64,000 nucleotides of DNA from Bdellovibrionales bacterium (GCA_041662785.1 JBAZRW010000002.1:62001-126000), one strand, 5' to 3'; positions 34,309-42,562 are shown, numbered from the stretch's first letter. Numbers and translations: made by a program. The notes: generated by a model from the sequence alone, not told the origin.

Positions 34309-34405
34309 AGGATAAAACTCCCGATAAACGGATTAAAGGTATTCTTTTGTTTTTTGGTGGGGGAGGCTGGTGCGGAACGTCAACGCTAGGCAGCAGCCAA
34401 AATAT

Positions 34406-34426
34406 AAAAAGGCCTTAGGCCTTTTT
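34406..34426. terminator. perfect bidirectional terminator palindrome
   Basis: AAAAAGGCC-TTA-GGCCTTTTT is self-complementary and gives a T-run on either strand. It lies 112 bp downstream of the yerC-like gene (minus strand) and upstream of the GNAT gene, so it most likely ends yerC transcription. Confidence 0.75.
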
Positions 34427-34537
34427 GTGTTTCAAAAAAGGCTTTATCTGTAGAGCAAAAAGGGCGCTGTTCGTGACCATAGAAGAAACCTACAGATTTC
34501 CTGTGCGCCTTACAACAGAAAAAAATAGTTTCAGGCG

Positions 34538-34867
34538 CTACTTGTTTTTATCAAGGACAAGCTTGTAGCCCTTATAGTTTTCTTGTTCTAAAAAACGCGC
34601 CACGCGGCCAATGGTTGTGACGCTGACCCCCGTTAATTGATGAATGGCGCGATAGGATAATCCGCCTTCATTGAGCAAGCGGGCAACCCACCAACGCTCG
34701 GCCATGTCCGATAACTCTTTGGGGGTGCAAAGGTCATAAAAAAAGCGGCGGCAGTCGTCTTCATTTTTTAATGTCATGAAAGCCGCGAAAAGCTCTTTTT
34801 CTATCGATTCCTTTTTGGGCTTGTTGGCAGCGTTGCTGCCTGAGCGCGTATGATGGGTTTCGGACAT
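34538..34867 (-). CDS. YerC/YecD-type TrpR-related DNA-binding protein
   Basis: A 109-aa protein. Residues about 20-105 match the TrpR-like YerC family: AFMTLKNEDDCRRFFYDLCTPKELSDMAERW and a helix-turn-helix LSYRAIHQLTGVSVTTIGRVARFL. Members are small dimeric repressors of unknown effector; the family resembles TrpR but does not imply tryptophan binding. The first 19 residues are polar and probably disordered. The gene is divergent from a methyltransferase gene across 95 bp that contain an 18-bp palindrome, a possible target site. Confidence 0.88.
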   Translation of the reverse strand: MSETHHTRSGSNAANKPKKESIEKELFAAFMTLKNEDDCRRFFYDLCTPKELSDMAERWWVARLLNEGGLSYRAIHQLTGVSVTTIGRVARFLEQENYKGYKLVLDKNK

Positions 34868-34912
34868 GACGAATCCTTTGAAGGTGTGCTAAAGGAAGCA
34901 TAGCACCCCCAA

Positions 34913-34930
34913 AAAGGTGTTACCACCTTT
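34913..34930. promoter_or_regulatory. palindrome AAAGGTG-TTAC-CACCTTT, candidate operator
   Basis: A perfect 7-bp inverted repeat lies between the divergent yerC-like repressor (start 34867) and methyltransferase (start 34963) genes. A partial copy AAGGTG lies at 34881, nearer the yerC start. The position suits autoregulation by the TrpR-like protein, but no experimental consensus is claimed. Confidence 0.4.
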
Positions 34931-34962
34931 CCGTTCCACCTTGATTTAAGCAGAGCTGTTCC

Positions 34963-35775
34963 ATGTTTTTTCCTCCTGATTTGGCTCCCAACTTTATGGC
35001 CGCTCTGAAGCCCATTTGGGAGGCGGACTACCCCGATCATATCAAGCTGCGCGGCTTGTGGAGCATGCTCAGCGGTCTGCAAGGCGCGGTGCTGGGGCAG
35101 CATCTTTTGCATCGCATCGGTAATAAGGTTTTTGCGGGGCCGTTTCGCGGGATGGAGCTTTCTGCCGCCATGATGAAAAACCATCTGCCGCCGCTCTTGC
35201 TGGGAACCTATGAATGGGAGCTGCATGACGCTGTTGAGGCGGTCATCGCAAAGCCCTATAAAAACATTGTCAATATAGGCTGCTCGCAAGGTTATTACAG
35301 CGTTGGCTTTGCGATGCGGATGCCGCAAGCGACGGTTTATGCCTATGATAAAGATGACGCGGCGCAGGCCGATTGTAAGGCTTTGGCGGCCCTTAACAAC
35401 GTGGAAGATCGCGTGATCGTGGGGGGCGCTTTCGCGGATGAGGCCTTCAGCCAATTCGCGGGTGAAGAAACCTTGGTCTTTATGGATATCGACGGAGCCG
35501 AGCAAGACCTTCTTGATCCTGAACGGTTTCCCGCGCTTAAAAAGATGGACGTGATTGTCGAGCTGCATGATGGCTTGCAGGCCGATTTATCGACCGTTAT
35601 CCCCTTGCGTTTTGCACCAACGCATGATGTGCGCGTGATCCCCAATGCGGCCTTTAGTTTCCCGTTGGATAAAATCCTTGGCCCCGATTACGTTCCCGAC
35701 CATTTCGACAATCTTTTGGCGACGTGGGAGGGTCGTGTCGGCCCAACCCCTTATGGCGTCTTTGCAAGAAAGTAG
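34963..35775 (+). CDS. SAM-dependent methyltransferase-like protein
   Basis: A 270-aa protein. The class I methyltransferase motif I is NIGCSQGYYSVGFAMRMP (about 107-124), followed by the acidic YAYDKDD at the end of the next strand, and motif IV-like LVFMDIDGAEQDLL. The pattern resembles FkbM-type enzymes. The substrate is unknown. It precedes recA on the same strand by 136 bp, but the LexA box between them indicates separate control. Confidence 0.7.
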   Translation: MFFPPDLAPNFMAALKPIWEADYPDHIKLRGLWSMLSGLQGAVLGQHLLHRIGNKVFAGPFRGMELSAAMMKNHLPPLLLGTYEWELHDAVEAVIAKPYKNIVNIGCSQGYYSVGFAMRMPQATVYAYDKDDAAQADCKALAALNNVEDRVIVGGAFADEAFSQFAGEETLVFMDIDGAEQDLLDPERFPALKKMDVIVELHDGLQADLSTVIPLRFAPTHDVRVIPNAAFSFPLDKILGPDYVPDHFDNLLATWEGRVGPTPYGVFARK

Positions 35776-35820
35776 TTTAATATCAGTTGGGTATCCTGTT
35801 TTTGGGTCGTGGAGCAAAAA

Positions 35821-35835
35821 GAACAAAAAAAGAAC
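35821..35835 (+). promoter_or_regulatory. LexA (SOS) box upstream of recA
   Basis: GAAC-AAAAAAA-GAAC exactly matches the alphaproteobacterial LexA motif (GTTC-N7-GTTC read on the other strand). It is 76 bp upstream of the recA ATG. Confidence 0.8.
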
Positions 35836-35910
35836 TTGCCAGCGCGTATGGACGAGGGTAGGATGAGAACAAAGCAGAAACAGAACGATTCGAACCAAAA
35901 GGAAAAAGCT

Positions 35911-36999
35911 ATGGCCTCCAAAACCACCACAACCCTTCATGTCGTCGAAAAAACCCATCAGGATCCCGAACGCCAAAAGGCCTTGGATGCCGCACTCAGC
36001 CAGATTGAGCGCGCCTTTGGCAAAGGCTCGGTGATGAAATTGGGCTCGCAAGAGGGGGTTGGGGAAACCGAAGTGATCTCGACGGGGTCACTTGGTTTGG
36101 ATATCGCCCTTGGCATTGGTGGGTTACCACGGGGCCGCGTGATCGAAATCTATGGCCCTGAAAGCTCTGGCAAGACGACGCTGGCTCTTCACGCCATCGC
36201 GCAAGCCCAAAAGAATGGCGGCACATGCGCCTTTGTGGATGCGGAACATGCGCTGGATCCGTCTTATGCGCGGAAGCTGGGCGTCAATATCGATGAGTTG
36301 CTGATTTCGCAACCCGATGCGGGGGAGCAGGCTCTTGAGATTGCCGATACGCTTGTCCGGTCGGGCGCTATTGATATTCTGGTCGTGGACTCCGTTGCCG
36401 CGCTTGTGCCGCGTGCCGAGTTGGAAGGCGAGATGGGGGACTCCCATGTTGGCCTTCATGCGCGTTTGATGAGTCAGGCCTTGCGTAAGCTGACGGGTTC
36501 TATCTCGCGCTCGAACTGTATGGTTATCTTTATCAACCAAATCCGCCTGAAGATCGGCGTGATGTTTGGTAATCCCGAAACGACGACGGGCGGCAACGCG
36601 CTAAAATTCTACGCCTCCGTTCGCCTTGATATTCGCCGCATCGGCGCGATTAAAGATCGTGACATGGTCGTGGGTAACCAAACGCGCGTCAAAGTTGTCA
36701 AAAACAAAATGGCGCCGCCGTTCCGCGTTGTTGAATTTGACATCATGTATGGTGAAGGCATTTCCAAGCTTGGCGAGCTTATTGACTTGGGTTCTCAGGC
36801 AGGCGTCGTCGAAAAGTCCGGCGCTTGGTTTTCTTATGACGGCGTTCGCATAGGGCAGGGGCGTGAGAACGCCAAGCAGTACCTGCGCGACAATCCCGAA
36901 ATGGCGGCGTCCATCGAAAGCAAGGTTCGCGCCAACGCCGGTCTTGTGGGCGAGGCGATGCTGAAGGGCGTGCCAGAACACGATGAAGTGGAGGGTTAA
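35911..36999 (+). CDS. recA: recombinase RecA
   Basis: RecA forms filaments on single-stranded DNA, catalyses strand exchange and triggers LexA self-cleavage. The 362-aa protein has Walker A GPESSGKTTLAL, Walker B DILVVDSVAAL, MSQALRKLTGSI, INQIRLKIGVMFGNPETTTGGNALKFYASVRLDIRR and the C-terminal domain. I start at 35911 (MASKTTTTLHVV), preceded by AAAAGGAAAAA, rather than an upstream in-frame start at 35809 that would span the LexA box. SOS control is supported by that box. Confidence 0.97.
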   Translation: MASKTTTTLHVVEKTHQDPERQKALDAALSQIERAFGKGSVMKLGSQEGVGETEVISTGSLGLDIALGIGGLPRGRVIEIYGPESSGKTTLALHAIAQAQKNGGTCAFVDAEHALDPSYARKLGVNIDELLISQPDAGEQALEIADTLVRSGAIDILVVDSVAALVPRAELEGEMGDSHVGLHARLMSQALRKLTGSISRSNCMVIFINQIRLKIGVMFGNPETTTGGNALKFYASVRLDIRRIGAIKDRDMVVGNQTRVKVVKNKMAPPFRVVEFDIMYGEGISKLGELIDLGSQAGVVEKSGAWFSYDGVRIGQGRENAKQYLRDNPEMAASIESKVRANAGLVGEAMLKGVPEHDEVEG

Positions 37000-37116
37000 G
37001 AGAGCGTTTTTCCACTTAACTTCTTGATTGTAGTAATCATATGGCGTTAAGAGAAGTGCGCTTTTCTATTCTTTCCCGTGTAAGCAAGGCTTGAAAAGAA
37101 AACAGCAGGGATGGGC

Positions 37117-37144
37117 TTGACTCGTGGCGCAAGGACACTATACT
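37117..37144 (+). promoter_or_regulatory. predicted promoter and long leader of the alpha operon
   Basis: TTGACT (37117-37122), 16 nt and TATACT (37139-37144) form a strong sigma-70-like promoter. The first GTG of rpsM is at 37477, so the leader would be about 325 nt. It begins with a 7-bp hairpin TCGGCTC/GAGCCGA (37152-37175) and has a further hairpin GAGG-AACG-CCTC near 37238. The 477-bp gap 37000-37476 contains no gene that I can see. Confidence 0.6.
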
Positions 37145-37476
37145 GCGCGCCTCGGCTCTTTTGTGTGGGAGCCGAAGCCCCTGTTTCGTCTTAGCGATTC
37201 TTTTGTCATCTTATGACGGGTTTTGCGCGACTTTGAAGAGGAACGCCTCGGCCACCAATCGTAAGGTTAGGTGATCGGGTCGTTTTTGCGTTGATTGAAA
37301 GCTTTTTTTGATCGACTTCTTTGATGGACTGGGGTGATTAACACAAAAGAAAAGAGTGGGTCGTTTTTGATTTTTGGATCGAGAGGGGCCTTATGAGGCT
37401 GGGAGCTTCCTTTGCCTACCGCAAGGTGGATAGTAGGATGCGTTTGAACCGGTCGTTTTAAACTGAGGAGAGCCAC

Positions 37477-37857
37477 GTGGCCCGTATTGCAGGCGTTAAC
37501 ATTCCGGCTGGTAAGCCTTTGCACATTGCATTGCGTTACATCTATGGAATTGGTCCGACAAACTCGCTAGAGATTTGCGGCCGTATTGGGATCGCTCCCG
37601 AAAAGCGCGTTAATCAATTGACTGAAGCTGAGCTTCTTCGTATTCGCGAAGACATCGATAAAAACTACAGGGTCGAAGGCGATTTGCGCCGCGAAGTGTC
37701 CATGAACATCAAGCGTCTGATGGATTTGGGCTGCTATCGTGGTTTGCGTCATCGCAAGGGACTGCCGGTTCATGGCCAACGCACGCACACCAATGCGCGT
37801 ACGCGTAAAGGCCCTGCCAAGGCAATCGCTGGCAAGAAGATCGCAGCCCGTAAGTAA
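37477..37857 (+). CDS. rpsM: 30S ribosomal protein S13
   Basis: S13 sits in the head of the small subunit and contacts the P-site tRNA and 50S bridges. The 126-aa product starts ARIAGVNIPAGKPLHIALRY after a GTG start with AGGAGAG upstream and ends with the basic GLPVHGQRTHTNARTRKG. It is first in rpsM-rpsK-rpoA-rplQ. Upstream is recA, not secY-adk as in most alphaproteobacteria. Confidence 0.98.
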   Translation: MARIAGVNIPAGKPLHIALRYIYGIGPTNSLEICGRIGIAPEKRVNQLTEAELLRIREDIDKNYRVEGDLRREVSMNIKRLMDLGCYRGLRHRKGLPVHGQRTHTNARTRKGPAKAIAGKKIAARK

Positions 37858-37932
37858 GGGTTGAGGCTTTTACCTGTTCGCTTTGCTCCCTAGCGAAGTA
37901 TCGATGACATCAAAAGAAAATGGATTTAAAAA

Positions 37933-38340
37933 ATGGCTGCAAAAGATCAAAAGGGCAAACCCGTCGCCCGCACGCGTCGCCGCGAGAGAAAAAATATTGT
38001 TAGTGGCGTCGCGCATGTGAATGCAAGTTTCAACAACACCATCGTGACAATCGCGGATGCCCAAGGCAACACGATCGCGTGGTCGTCTTCGGGGCTGATG
38101 GGCTTTAAGGGCTCGCGCAAGTCAACCCCTTATGCGGCGCAGATGGCGGCTGAGGACGCAGGCAAGAAAGCCATGGAACATGGCGTGCGCACAGTTGAAG
38201 TTGAAGTGAAGGGGCCTGGGTCAGGCCGCGAGTCGGCGCTACGCGCCCTTCAATCGGTTGGGTTTACAGTCACAACCATTCGTGACGTGACACCCATCCC
38301 CCACAATGGTGTTCGTCCCCGTAAGCGCCGTCGCGTTTAA
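37933..38340 (+). CDS. rpsK: 30S ribosomal protein S11
   Basis: S11 lines the platform of the small subunit near the E site. The 135-aa product shows ARTRRRERKNIVSGVAHV, ASFNNTIVTIADAQGNTI, SSSGLMGFKGSRKSTPYAAQ and the C-terminal TPIPHNGVRPRKRRRV, all canonical. It follows rpsM after 75 bp in the alpha operon. Confidence 0.98.
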   Translation: MAAKDQKGKPVARTRRRERKNIVSGVAHVNASFNNTIVTIADAQGNTIAWSSSGLMGFKGSRKSTPYAAQMAAEDAGKKAMEHGVRTVEVEVKGPGSGRESALRALQSVGFTVTTIRDVTPIPHNGVRPRKRRRV

Positions 38341-38390
38341 GGGTTTTGTTGTTTAGTCGTATTTTTTACTCGAACCAATGAGGTCGATCC

Positions 38391-39407
38391 GTGTTGCAAA
38401 AGAATTGGAAAGCGCTCATTCAGGCCAGCAAACAAGTTGCCGTTTCGGACACGCCGAACCGTTATGCTTCTTTGGTGATCGAACCGCTTGAACGCGGCTT
38501 CGCGCTAACGCTTGGAAACTCTCTGCGTCGTATCTTACTGTCCTCGCTGCAAGGCGCGGCGGTGACGTCTATTCAAATTGAAGGCGTGTTGCACGAGTTT
38601 TCGTCCGTTCCGGGCGTTCGTGAGGACGTGACCGACATCATCCTTAACGTCAAAATGCTCGCCATCGATATGCATGCCGAAGGCATGCGCCGGATTCGTT
38701 TGCATGCCGAAGGGCCATGCGAAGTGTTGGCCGGTCAAATTGAAACGGGCGCAGACGTTGAAATCATGAACCCTGATCTTGTGATCTGCACGCTTGATAA
38801 GGGCGCTCACTTGAACATGGAAATGACCGTTGAAACGGGCAAGGGTTACATCCCCGCCTCGGCGCTTCGCAAAGAAGACACGCCCATCGGTTTGATCCCT
38901 GTCGATGCGCTGTTCAGCCCCGTTCGCAAGGTTGCTTATAAGGTTGATAACAGCCGCGTCGGGCAGGTCACCGATTATGACAAGCTGACGCTTTCGGTTG
39001 AAACCGATGGCTCGATCACGCCGGAAGATGCCGTGGCCGTGGCCGCGCGTATCTTGCAAGACCAGCTGCAACTCTTCATCAACTTTGAAGAGCCGCGCGC
39101 TGCTGTGCCGCAAGAACAAGCCGTTGGCGATCTGCCGTTTAACCGCAACTTGCTGCGCAAGGTGGATGAGTTGGAATTGTCCGTTCGCTCGGCCAACTGC
39201 CTGAAGAACGATAACATCGTTTATATCGGCGATTTGGTTCAAAAGTCGGAGAGCGAAATGCTTCGCACGCCGAACTTTGGCCGTAAGAGCCTTAACGAGA
39301 TCAAGGAAGTCTTGCAGCAAATGGGCCTCGGCCTTGGGCTGCAGATTCCTAATTGGCCCCCCGAGAACATCGAGGATTTGGCCAAGAAGCTTGAAGAGCC
39401 TTTCTAA
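38391..39407 (+). CDS. rpoA: RNA polymerase subunit alpha
   Basis: The 338-aa alpha subunit nucleates polymerase assembly and contacts promoter DNA and activators. The N-terminal assembly domain has RYASLVIEPLERGFALTLGN and SLRRILLSSLQGAAVTSI; the C-terminal domain (about 255-325) has LSVRSANCLKNDNI, GDLVQKSESEMLRTPNFGRK and SLNEIKEVLQQMGL. The start is GTG at 38391 with AGG 9 nt upstream. A heptamer repeat begins 5 bp after the stop, between rpoA and rplQ. Confidence 0.98.
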   Translation: MLQKNWKALIQASKQVAVSDTPNRYASLVIEPLERGFALTLGNSLRRILLSSLQGAAVTSIQIEGVLHEFSSVPGVREDVTDIILNVKMLAIDMHAEGMRRIRLHAEGPCEVLAGQIETGADVEIMNPDLVICTLDKGAHLNMEMTVETGKGYIPASALRKEDTPIGLIPVDALFSPVRKVAYKVDNSRVGQVTDYDKLTLSVETDGSITPEDAVAVAARILQDQLQLFINFEEPRAAVPQEQAVGDLPFNRNLLRKVDELELSVRSANCLKNDNIVYIGDLVQKSESEMLRTPNFGRKSLNEIKEVLQQMGLGLGLQIPNWPPENIEDLAKKLEEPF

Positions 39408-39412
39408 GGGGG

Positions 39413-39433
39413 ATTCAGCATTCGGCATTCAGG
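39413..39433. repeat. heptamer array, three units, after rpoA
   Basis: ATTCAGC, ATTCGGC and ATTCAGG follow the rpoA stop after 5 bp. They belong to the same family as the arrays after tldD and purQ. Confidence 0.85.
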
Positions 39434-39552
39434 AATGAGTGACGAATTGTTTTCTGCCGGTTCTGGGTTCAGGTCGGCGGAGCGCGTAATCGGTTCCTGC
39501 AGGAGCGCCATGGGGGCGTAGCACAGGAGCCACATCATAAAGGGAGAACGCT

Positions 39553-39984
39553 ATGCGTCACGGTATTAAAGGTCGTAAACTCAACGTCACAAGCAGCCAT
39601 CGTCAAGCGATGCTCGCCAATATGATGTGTGCGCTGATCAAGCACGAACAAATCAAGACAACGCTTCCTAAGGCGAAAGAGCTTCGCCCTGTCATCGAAA
39701 AGATGATCACGATTGGCAAAAAGGGAACCCTTGCGGCTCGCCGTCAGGCCTTTTCTACGCTGCGTGATGACGCGATGGTCACCAAGTTGTTTTCCGTTCT
39801 GGCCGAACGCTATAAGACACGCGCGGGTGGTTATACGCGCGTTTTAAAGGCGGGGATCCGTTACGGCGACGCGACGACGATGGCATTCATCGAGTTTATC
39901 GATCGCGACCTTGAAGCTAAGGGCAAAGACAGCGGCCCCGTGATCGTCAAGACAGACGAAATGGACACCGAGGCGGCGGAATAA
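39553..39984 (+). CDS. rplQ: 50S ribosomal protein L17
   Basis: L17 lies near the polypeptide exit tunnel. The 143-aa product begins MRHGIKGRKLNVTSSHRQAM and continues MLANMMCALIKHEQIKTTLPKAKELRP, characteristic of the family; the last 20 residues are an acidic tail common in alphaproteobacterial L17. The ribosome site is AAAGGGAGAA. It is the last ribosomal gene of the alpha operon; the terminator stem begins 28 bp after its stop. Confidence 0.98.
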   Translation: MRHGIKGRKLNVTSSHRQAMLANMMCALIKHEQIKTTLPKAKELRPVIEKMITIGKKGTLAARRQAFSTLRDDAMVTKLFSVLAERYKTRAGGYTRVLKAGIRYGDATTMAFIEFIDRDLEAKGKDSGPVIVKTDEMDTEAAE

Positions 39985-40011
39985 ACCAAAGCTTACCGTT
40001 TATAACTTTAG

Positions 40012-40067
40012 AGAAGGGGCCTTCGAAGATGTTCAACAAAAATATCGGGAAGGCCCCTTCTTTTTTT
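40012..40067 (+). terminator. terminator of the alpha operon overlapping the next start codon
   Basis: AGAAGGGGCCTT (40012-40023) and AAGGCCCCTTCT (40050-40061) form a perfect 12-bp stem with a 26-nt loop, followed by six further T. The loop contains the ATG of the lipoprotein gene (40029), and the 5' arm contains its purine-rich ribosome site. Confidence 0.75.
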
Positions 40068-40337
40068 CTGTTACTCGCGGGGATTGCTTTGCTTGGCGCG
40101 TGCAGCGCAGCGCCCCAGAAGACAACCTCCTACACCAGCTCAAGCGGCGCGGTGATGCTGCTGGATAACGACAAAGAATCCTGCACGCGCTCGTGCAATG
40201 CGGACTTTGATCGTTGCAGTGAAAGCAGCGCGGCACAAAGCCCCGTAGGCCGTGGCCAGATGACGGGCGTCTTCGGCGCTCAGGCCGATTGCAAAGCCTC
40301 CCTTAAGGATTGCTTCTCCCGTTGCAAAGCGCGGTAG
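40029..40337 (+). CDS. small cysteine-containing lipoprotein
   Basis: A 102-aa protein with a lipoprotein signal peptide: charged start MFNKNIGKAPS, hydrophobic FFLLLAGIALL and lipobox LLGAC with Cys25 as the lipid anchor. The mature part has five more cysteines (CTRSC, DRCSES, ADCKAS, KDCFSRC), suggesting disulfides. It is probably a periplasmic or outer-membrane lipoprotein; I do not recognise a family. The gene starts inside the loop of the alpha-operon terminator. The DMT transporter gene starts 24 bp after its stop. Confidence 0.78.
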   Translation: MFNKNIGKAPSFFLLLAGIALLGACSAAPQKTTSYTSSSGAVMLLDNDKESCTRSCNADFDRCSESSAAQSPVGRGQMTGVFGAQADCKASLKDCFSRCKAR

Positions 40338-40361
40338 AGCCGCTTGCGAAAGGCGACCCTC

Positions 40362-41282
40362 ATGTCATCTGGCATTATTAAACAAAGCGACAAAATCGGT
40401 ATCATTGTATCGATTATAACCGCCGCAGTTTATGGCCTTTATCCTGCTGCCGCGCGTGGTGCGTACGCTGATGGGGCGAACGCCATCTTTATCGTGTTGA
40501 TGACAACATCGGTCAGAGCCCTTTTAATGGCCACGTTCTGTCTGTTGAAACGCAAGCCCCTTTATCAATCCAAAGATGATCGCAAGATGGCGTTAATCGG
40601 CGGCTTTTGGCAGGCTGTTTCCGTTATCGGGATTATCGGCGGGTTGGCTTATCTTTCTGGCCCTATCGTTCTCGTTATTGTCTTTACGCATACGTTGATG
40701 CTTCTCTTTTTTATGGCGTGGCGGCGCGAAATTAAACTTGACGCTGTGACGTTTGGCTCAACGGTGGCCGCGCTTATCGGTCTTGCGTTCGTTCTTGATC
40801 TGTGGAGTGCACAAACGCCTTCGCATTGGGAAGGTGTGGCGCTCGCTTTTATGGCGGCTATTGCGACGGCCAACCGCCTTTATATCTATGGCCGCCAAAT
40901 GAAATCGCGCAATCCGGCGGTTGTCGGGGCTGAGACTTTTATCGTGACGACCGTCATCTTGATCCTCATCGCGCTTTTCAAAACGCCTGTGATGCCCGAG
41001 ACAATAAGCGGGTGGGGCTGGGCAGTTTTGTGCTCCCTCTCTTTGGGAACGGCCAGTTTTGGCATGTTCTATGGCATTGCGCTTTTGGGGTCTTTCCGGT
41101 GGAGTTTGTTTGCAAAGATCGAGCCCATCTTTACAGCCCTTTTCTCTGTTTTGTTTTTAAGTGAGTATTTGAAGGCCTATCAGTATCTTGGCATGGGGTT
41201 GGTTCTTGGTAGTTTGATTGTTTATCAAATCATCACGCATCGTGCTGCCCTAAAAGAAGCCATTCTTGAAGGGCAGGGCTGA
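40362..41282 (+). CDS. EamA/DMT-family transporter
   Basis: A 306-aa inner-membrane protein with about ten hydrophobic helices in two EamA repeats (for example IIVSIITAAVYGLYPAAARGAY and WGWAVLCSLSLGTASFGMFYGIALLG, ending YLGMGLVLGSLIVYQII). Members export amino acids, metabolites or drugs; the substrate cannot be told. The ATG at 40362 is preferred over a TTG at 40344. It lies just after the lipoprotein gene. Confidence 0.85.
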   Translation: MSSGIIKQSDKIGIIVSIITAAVYGLYPAAARGAYADGANAIFIVLMTTSVRALLMATFCLLKRKPLYQSKDDRKMALIGGFWQAVSVIGIIGGLAYLSGPIVLVIVFTHTLMLLFFMAWRREIKLDAVTFGSTVAALIGLAFVLDLWSAQTPSHWEGVALAFMAAIATANRLYIYGRQMKSRNPAVVGAETFIVTTVILILIALFKTPVMPETISGWGWAVLCSLSLGTASFGMFYGIALLGSFRWSLFAKIEPIFTALFSVLFLSEYLKAYQYLGMGLVLGSLIVYQIITHRAALKEAILEGQG

Positions 41283-41345
41283 CCCCTTTTGTGGGCGGTA
41301 GTATATTACCACAACCTTTTTCTTGGCTTGAAAGCTTATTTATTG

Positions 41346-41374
41346 TTGACTCGTGCGCGTTAAAAACGTAAAGG
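41346..41374 (+). promoter_or_regulatory. possible promoter of rplM-rpsI
   Basis: TTGACT (41346-41351), 17 nt and TAAAGG (41369-41374). The -35 and the following CGTG match the alpha operon promoter, but the -10 is weak. Confidence 0.35.
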
Positions 41375-41450
41375 ACACCCCTGAAGAGGACATCTCTTGG
41401 TATTTTGCCATGGGAAGGTTCGCACGTAATATGCCTGAAAGGTACGATCA

Positions 41451-41954
41451 ATGGCTGGAAAAACAAGTTTATCAAAGCGGAGCGTTCAGACGAAGAGCTT
41501 TGCTGCAAAACATGGCGAAGTCGAAAAGAACTGGGTTCTTTTCGACGCCGAGGGCGTTATTTTGGGTCGTTTGGCGGCGGTTGTCGCGACGATCTTGCGC
41601 GGCAAGAACAAGCCGACCTTTACGCCTTCTGTTGATTGCGGTGACAACGTCATCATCATCAACGCCGAGAAGATTGCTCTGACGGGCAACAAGGCGACGG
41701 ACAAGCCTTTCTATTATCACACCGGCTTTCCTGGTGGGATCAAGTCGCGCACGCCTGCCGCTATCTTGGCGGGTAAGTACCCAGAGCGCGTGATCGAAAA
41801 GGCCGTTGAGCGTATGTTGCCAGGTGGGCCTTTGGGTCGTCGCCAGTTGGGCAACCTTAAGGTCTATGCCGGCACAGAGCATCCGCACGCAGCGCAGACC
41901 CCCAAGACGATTGATTTTGCCGCCGCTAATCCCAAGAACAAGAGGACAAAGTAA
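41451..41954 (+). CDS. rplM: 50S ribosomal protein L13
   Basis: An early-assembly large-subunit protein. The 167-aa product shows WVLFDAEGVILGRLAAVVA, TPSVDCGDNVIIINAEKIALTGNK, YYHTGFPGGIKSRT and RMLPGGPLGRRQLGNLKVY. About 12 extra residues (AGKTSLSKRSVQTK) precede the usual start. The ATG at 41451 has AAGG upstream. The stop overlaps the rpsI start (TAATG), giving a coupled rplM-rpsI pair. Confidence 0.97.
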   Translation: MAGKTSLSKRSVQTKSFAAKHGEVEKNWVLFDAEGVILGRLAAVVATILRGKNKPTFTPSVDCGDNVIIINAEKIALTGNKATDKPFYYHTGFPGGIKSRTPAAILAGKYPERVIEKAVERMLPGGPLGRRQLGNLKVYAGTEHPHAAQTPKTIDFAAANPKNKRTK

Positions 41955-42487
41955 TGGCCACGACTACTCGCAAATCTACCCTCACAGGGATCAAGGCCGC
42001 CGTGACTGAAGCTGCGGCTTCGGCTCCGGCTCAAGATGAAGTTGTGGCTGTTAAGGCCGCTGCTGATGAAGCGCCCAAGCATGAGCGCAAGGTCGATGAC
42101 TTTGGCCGCTCCTATGCGACGGGCAAGCGCAAGAATGCGATTGCTCGCGTTTGGATCAAGCCCGGAAATGGCAAGATTTCGGTCAATGGCCGTGACGTCG
42201 CCGTTTACTTCGCACGTCCCGTTTTGCAAATGATCGTCAACCAACCTTTCTCGGTTGCTGATCGCGCCGGCCAGTTCGACGTTGTTTGTCTTGTGAACGG
42301 CGGTGGTTTGTCAGGGCAAGCGGGTGCTGTTAAGCACGGCATTTCGAAGGCCTTGACGTACTTTGAGCCTGCGCTTCGTGCGCCACTCAAGGTTGCCAAG
42401 TTCCTGACACGCGACTCGCGCGTTGTTGAACGTAAGAAGTATGGTCGGGCTAAAGCTCGTAAGCGATTCCAGTTCAGCAAGCGCTAA
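41954..42487 (+). CDS. rpsI: 30S ribosomal protein S9
   Basis: S9 reaches the P-site tRNA with its C-terminal tail. The 177-aa product carries an Ala/Glu-rich N-terminal extension of about 48 residues, as in many alphaproteobacteria, then the core SYATGKRKNAIARVWIKPG and the invariant C-terminal RRF/KR-type tail ending RKRFQFSKR. It is followed by a strong terminator. Confidence 0.97.
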   Translation: MATTTRKSTLTGIKAAVTEAAASAPAQDEVVAVKAAADEAPKHERKVDDFGRSYATGKRKNAIARVWIKPGNGKISVNGRDVAVYFARPVLQMIVNQPFSVADRAGQFDVVCLVNGGGLSGQAGAVKHGISKALTYFEPALRAPLKVAKFLTRDSRVVERKKYGRAKARKRFQFSKR

Positions 42488-42520
42488 AAAACGTTTGCCC
42501 CACTTGGGCACACAAAAGAA

Positions 42521-42548
42521 AAAGGGAGCCGCAAGGCTCCCTTTTTTT
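42521..42548 (+). terminator. rho-independent terminator after rpsI
   Basis: AAAGGGAGCC-GCAA-GGCTCCCTTT is a perfect 10-bp stem with a GNRA loop, extended by a T-run. It also sits 15 bp before the convergent EAL gene stop. Confidence 0.92.
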
Positions 42549-42562
42549 GTCGGACGCGAACA

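Noticed and set aside
35886..35896. tRNA T-loop-like GGTTCGAATCG on the minus strand
   Set aside because: Flanking bases do not pair to form a T arm, and no acceptor stem or anticodon arm can be drawn.
41353..41682. Open frame upstream of and overlapping rplM
   Set aside because: It starts within the predicted promoter, overlaps rplM in another frame and resembles no known protein.
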